Below, piece by piece: positions 42,769-45,496 of a stretch of DNA of 45,496 bases (within the stretch, counting starts at the first letter, position 1; the number at the start of each line of letters is the position of its first letter). Under the pieces are notes generated by a model. That model saw only the letters and a program-made list of their open reading frames with translations, did no database searches and was not told the DNA's origin. Where the stretch lies: positions 1 through 45,496 of the forward strand of contig JAIOPU010000071.1 in the NCBI GenBank assembly GCA_021413725.1, given 5' to 3'. A program made the translations under genes and the position numbers. The stretch is from Armatimonadota bacterium (GTDB lineage Bacteria; Armatimonadota; Fimbriimonadia; Fimbriimonadales; Fimbriimonadaceae).

Positions 42769-44961
42769 ATGTCGCAGATGGCCACCGAATCGCTCGAACA
42801 AATTCTCCATCGAGTTTGGGGTTTTGATGAGTTGCGCCCATTGCAACAAAGGGCCGTGGATCTGACCGTGGCGGGTGCTGACTCGCTGGTGGTCATGCCG
42901 ACAGGTGGCGGAAAAAGCCTTTGCTTTCAGCTTCCGCCGCTCGTTGATGGCGGCTTTACTCTCGTGGTTTCTCCTCTGATTTCTCTCATGGCCGACCAGG
43001 TCCAGGGGCTTCGCTTGGTGGGTTATCCTGCTGAGGCTTTGCACAGTGGGATGAGCAGTGAGGAGGTAGAGGCGACGAATATTCGAGTTTTGAGCGGCGA
43101 GACCAGACTGTTGTACGTAAGTCCCGAGCGGGTATTGACCTCGGCTTCGGTGAGTCTTTTGAAACAGGCCAATAATGGGGCTGGGGTCGCTCGAATTGCG
43201 ATTGATGAGGCTCACTGCATCAGTGCTTGGGGACATGATTTTCGCCCAGAGTATCGTGTTCTTTCGCGCTTGCGCGAGCATTTTCCTAGTGCGCCGATTC
43301 AGGCGCTCACAGCGACAGCGACGCCAAAAGTTCGCGACGACATCGCGGCTCAGTTGCAACTTCGTGAGCCTGAATACCTCATTGGCAACTTCGATCGCCC
43401 CAACCTGGTTTATCGAGTCGTTCCGAAATCCGATCCTATTCGTCAGGTGGCGACCGCGATTCAACGACACCCGCGAGACGCGGCGATTGTATATTGCATC
43501 AGCCGCAAGGACACGGAGGAAATGGCGATGGGTCTGAATGCACTTGGGATCAATGCTAGTGCTTATCATGCCGGCTTGAGTTCAGAGCAGCGGGCGATCA
43601 TAAGTGAGGATTTTGCGATGGAGCGGCTTCATGTTGTGGTCGCTACAGTCGCTTTTGGCATGGGAATTGACCGGTCCAACGTTCGTTGCGTAATTCACGC
43701 ATCGCTTCCCAAGAGCATCGAGGGTTATCAGCAGGAAACCGGTCGTGCTGGTCGTGATGGGTTACCATCGGAGTGCATTACATTGTTTTCGCAAGGCGAT
43801 ATTGTGCGGTGGAATCGAGTTTTGATGGGGGCTTCGCCGGAGCTAGAGATTCACCAGAAGCAATTGCTTGACGAGATCCGTAGGTTTGCAACGGCGATTA
43901 AGTGCCGCCACCAATCTTTGGTGGAGTATTTTGGGCAAGAGTACGACGGGCCGATGCCGTGCGGAGCCTGCGATGTTTGCGAAGACGCTCCTGAGCTTGC
44001 ACCAAACTCGACTTTGACCGCGCAAAAAATTCTTGCGACTGTTCGTGAAATGCAGCAGAAGAAACCTGAGCTTGGGTTTGGACTTAACCATATTGTCGGG
44101 ATTTTACGCGGGGCAGACACGAAGCAAATCCGGGCTTTCAGTCACCAGGAATTGCGTGGATACGGGTGCCTGAAAGCCTTTCCAGTGAGCCGTATTACGA
44201 GTTGGATTCAGCAGTTGATGGACCTCGAGTTCCTGGGGCAAACTTCTGGGAAGTATCCAACGGTGTTTTACACGGAAGCAGGCGCTCAAGCGATGCTGGA
44301 TCGCATCGAAGTCAACCTTTACAACTCGCAGTCTGTGGGAGGCTCTACCGAGACAGAAACTAGCATCGCCAAGGATGATCCGTTGTTTGAAGTCTTGCGT
44401 GGAGTACGGCGCGAGTTCGCGGAGGCAGGTGGGGTCCCGGCTTGGATGATCCTGCCTGACGCAACGCTTATTGCTCTTGCCGGCCAGCGACCCACTAGTT
44501 CCGAGTCCCTGCTCGGGGTGTCGGGAATTGGCGAGAAGAAAGCGGCTGAGTTTGGACCGAAGCTTCTAGAAGTGATTTCCGAATACTGCCGACAGAACAA
44601 TCTTCCCACCGATCTAGCGGCAAAAAAGACCGTAAAAAAAAACGTCGCAAGCGGAAAACTAACAGCAACCGCGCTCGTCGCAAGGCCCCTGTTCGAAAGA
44701 GGAAATAGCATTGCCGAGATCATGGAAACGACAGGTCGGGCGAGCAGCACGATCATGGGCTACCTTGCCGAATGGATTGAAGAGACTGCCCCAGAATCAG
44801 TTTCAGCCTGGATTGACGATTCGACCCTCGCTCGCGTGCAAGAGGCGGTCAAAATCGCCGGTGATGGCGCACTTAGGCCGATTTACGAAGAACTCAAAGA
44901 AGAAGTACCCTATGACCAGATTCGGACGGCAATCGCCTTTTTCCGAGCCCACAGCGAATAA
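42769..44961 (+). CDS. recQ: ATP-dependent DNA helicase RecQ
   Basis: 3'-5' helicase of recombination repair, 730 residues. Walker A MPTGGGKSLCFQLP (residues 43-56), DEAH box IDEAHCISAWGHDFRPEY (D146), ATVAFGMGIDRSNVRCVIH, QETGRAGRDG; zinc-binding CRHQ...CGACDVC (~378-404), winged-helix domain, an HRDC domain (~537-607, PLFEVLRGVRREFA...GVSGIGEKKAAEFG), and a C-terminal helix-turn-helix (ARPLFERGNSIAEIMETTGRASSTIMGYLAEWI) of the HTH_40 kind. ATG at 42769 or 42778 (MATESLEQ); the latter has better Shine-Dalgarno spacing. The S4-domain gene follows after 3 bases. Confidence 0.95.
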   Translation: MSQMATESLEQILHRVWGFDELRPLQQRAVDLTVAGADSLVVMPTGGGKSLCFQLPPLVDGGFTLVVSPLISLMADQVQGLRLVGYPAEALHSGMSSEEVEATNIRVLSGETRLLYVSPERVLTSASVSLLKQANNGAGVARIAIDEAHCISAWGHDFRPEYRVLSRLREHFPSAPIQALTATATPKVRDDIAAQLQLREPEYLIGNFDRPNLVYRVVPKSDPIRQVATAIQRHPRDAAIVYCISRKDTEEMAMGLNALGINASAYHAGLSSEQRAIISEDFAMERLHVVVATVAFGMGIDRSNVRCVIHASLPKSIEGYQQETGRAGRDGLPSECITLFSQGDIVRWNRVLMGASPELEIHQKQLLDEIRRFATAIKCRHQSLVEYFGQEYDGPMPCGACDVCEDAPELAPNSTLTAQKILATVREMQQKKPELGFGLNHIVGILRGADTKQIRAFSHQELRGYGCLKAFPVSRITSWIQQLMDLEFLGQTSGKYPTVFYTEAGAQAMLDRIEVNLYNSQSVGGSTETETSIAKDDPLFEVLRGVRREFAEAGGVPAWMILPDATLIALAGQRPTSSESLLGVSGIGEKKAAEFGPKLLEVISEYCRQNNLPTDLAAKKTVKKNVASGKLTATALVARPLFERGNSIAEIMETTGRASSTIMGYLAEWIEETAPESVSAWIDDSTLARVQEAVKIAGDGALRPIYEELKEEVPYDQIRTAIAFFRAHSE

Positions 44962-44964
44962 CTT

Positions 44965-45195
44965 ATGGCACTTGAACTGACATTTACAATCACTGGCGAA
45001 ATTATCACGCTCGGACAATTTCTCAAGGCGGGCGACGTTGTGGGCTCGGGCGCGCAGAGCAAGGGTTTCCTAAGCAACGGCGCGACCCTTGTCAACGGAG
45101 AACCCGAAATCCGGCGCGGTCGAAAGCTGAGGGCTGGAGACGTTGTGACCCTGCCCAATGGCGACAGGATCACAATTGCCACGATGCAGCCCTAA
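44965..45195 (+). CDS. S4-domain RNA-binding protein (YaaA/YbcJ type)
   Basis: A 76-residue protein with one S4 domain: GEIITLGQFLKAGDVVGSGAQSKGFLSNGATLVNGEPEIRRGRKLRAGDVVTLPNG. This is the small RNA-binding family encoded elsewhere beside recF or in ribosome-related settings. Here it starts 3 bases after recQ, so translation is probably coupled. Ends 1 base before the convergent DinB-like gene. Confidence 0.9.
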   Translation: MALELTFTITGEIITLGQFLKAGDVVGSGAQSKGFLSNGATLVNGEPEIRRGRKLRAGDVVTLPNGDRITIATMQP

Positions 45196-45196
45196 A

Positions 45197-45496
45197 TTAC
45201 ATTTCCTTGTCGCCGTACAACGTCTGAATGTAGTTGATCTGCCCGAGGTGGTAGTCGAAGTTCCACGCCGGAATCGCCATAACTTCGGCAAAGTTGAATG
45301 TTCCCCAAGGGAGCGTAATTTCTTCCGAGAGGCGGCTCTCCGGGAATGCACTGATAGCCGCGTTCATCGTTTTTAGGTTTTCATCCAGAGTCGCTTTGCA
45401 CTCGTCGAAACTTGTCATTTTGGAGATGGCTTCGCCGTATTGAGCCATAGCTTCCTCGCTCATTTCAAATCCGCCTTTGGCGAGAATCTCTACTGC
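45197..45496 (-). CDS. DinB-like protein, 5' end outside window
   Basis: C-terminal ~99 residues of a DinB/YfiT-like four-helix protein. The frame stays open to the window end (AVEILAKGGFEMSEEAMAQYG), so the ATG at 45463 is internal. The last helix motif WNFDYHLGQINYIQTLYGD holds the HxxQ variant of the family metal-site region. A second DinB-like gene is at 31491. Function unassigned; one family member class is a metal-dependent thiol transferase. Confidence 0.8.
   Translation of the reverse strand, partial: AVEILAKGGFEMSEEAMAQYGEAISKMTSFDECKATLDENLKTMNAAISAFPESRLSEEITLPWGTFNFAEVMAIPAWNFDYHLGQINYIQTLYGDKEM

Noticed and set aside
1-45496. CRISPR array, prophage, insertion sequence or known defence system
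   Set aside because: No regularly spaced repeats, integrase, transposase, structural phage genes or defence nuclease sets were seen.

Overview
The window looks like chromosomal DNA of a free-living Gram-negative-type bacterium with moderate G+C, most likely Armatimonadota (Fimbriimonadia-like). This is inferred from a combination of features and not from any marker RNA. They are a PEP-CTERM surface protein, a secreted protein with a dockerin-like tail, a DUF5117/DUF4953-type metalloprotease, a Gram-negative Pup/UBact-ligase homologue, a DsbD-type protein, lipoproteins, and many genes whose -10 box lies 6-9 nt before the start codon. I found no rRNA, tRNA, CRISPR array, insertion sequence or prophage.

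Layout. 1-2.8 kb: 3' part of a peptide/oligopeptide-binding protein, an AraC-type regulator and a small membrane protein. 2.8-8.3 kb: LemA, a lipoprotein, then purL (broken) - TPR protein - nadK. 8.4-10.7 kb: a peptide-type ABC ATPase overlapping a polysaccharide-export-type ABC pair. 10.7-14.5 kb (minus): secreted zinc metalloprotease plus a HEAT-like protein. 14.6-18.2 kb: PafA-family ligase, exported beta-carbonic anhydrase, VOC protein and a membrane protein. 18.2-22.4 kb (minus): nucleotidyl cyclase, NIL-domain protein, acetyl-esterase (broken), DsbD (broken). 22.5-27.6 kb: trigger factor, Hsp20, PEP-CTERM protein, dockerin-like protein, small secreted protein. 27.7-31.3 kb (minus): translationally coupled ABC exporter - DUF1854 - queG. 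31.5-35.1 kb (minus): secE, nusG, recJ, ppa, dinB-like. 35.2-36.6 kb: trpA and a CAP-domain protein. 36.6-42.7 kb (minus): adenosine deaminase, then a lipid-modification cluster (FAD oxidoreductase - DUF1365 - CFA synthase - DUF1295 - second methyltransferase with an in-frame amber). 42.8-45.5 kb: recQ, an S4-domain protein and the edge of a DinB-like gene.

Most of the content is housekeeping: purine, NADP, tryptophan and queuosine synthesis, protein folding, repair and transcription. Accessory surface, transport and lipid genes are interspersed. Genes are packed tightly, with many ATGA overlaps and convergent genes that share stop-codon bases.

The most notable observations are four. (1) Three conserved genes (purL, dsbD, an acetyl-esterase) each appear to lack a block of conserved sequence and shift frame at a short-homology junction, and a fourth (a CFA-like methyltransferase) has one in-frame TAG. 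Real decay and assembly error cannot be told apart from the sequence alone. (2) A PafA-family ligase stands with no visible Pup/UBact, Dop or proteasome gene and has an altered active-site loop. (3) There is a recurrent leaderless promoter architecture. (4) ABC transporter, DUF1854 and queG form a coupled operon. I did not find a clearly new multi-gene defence or mobile system.
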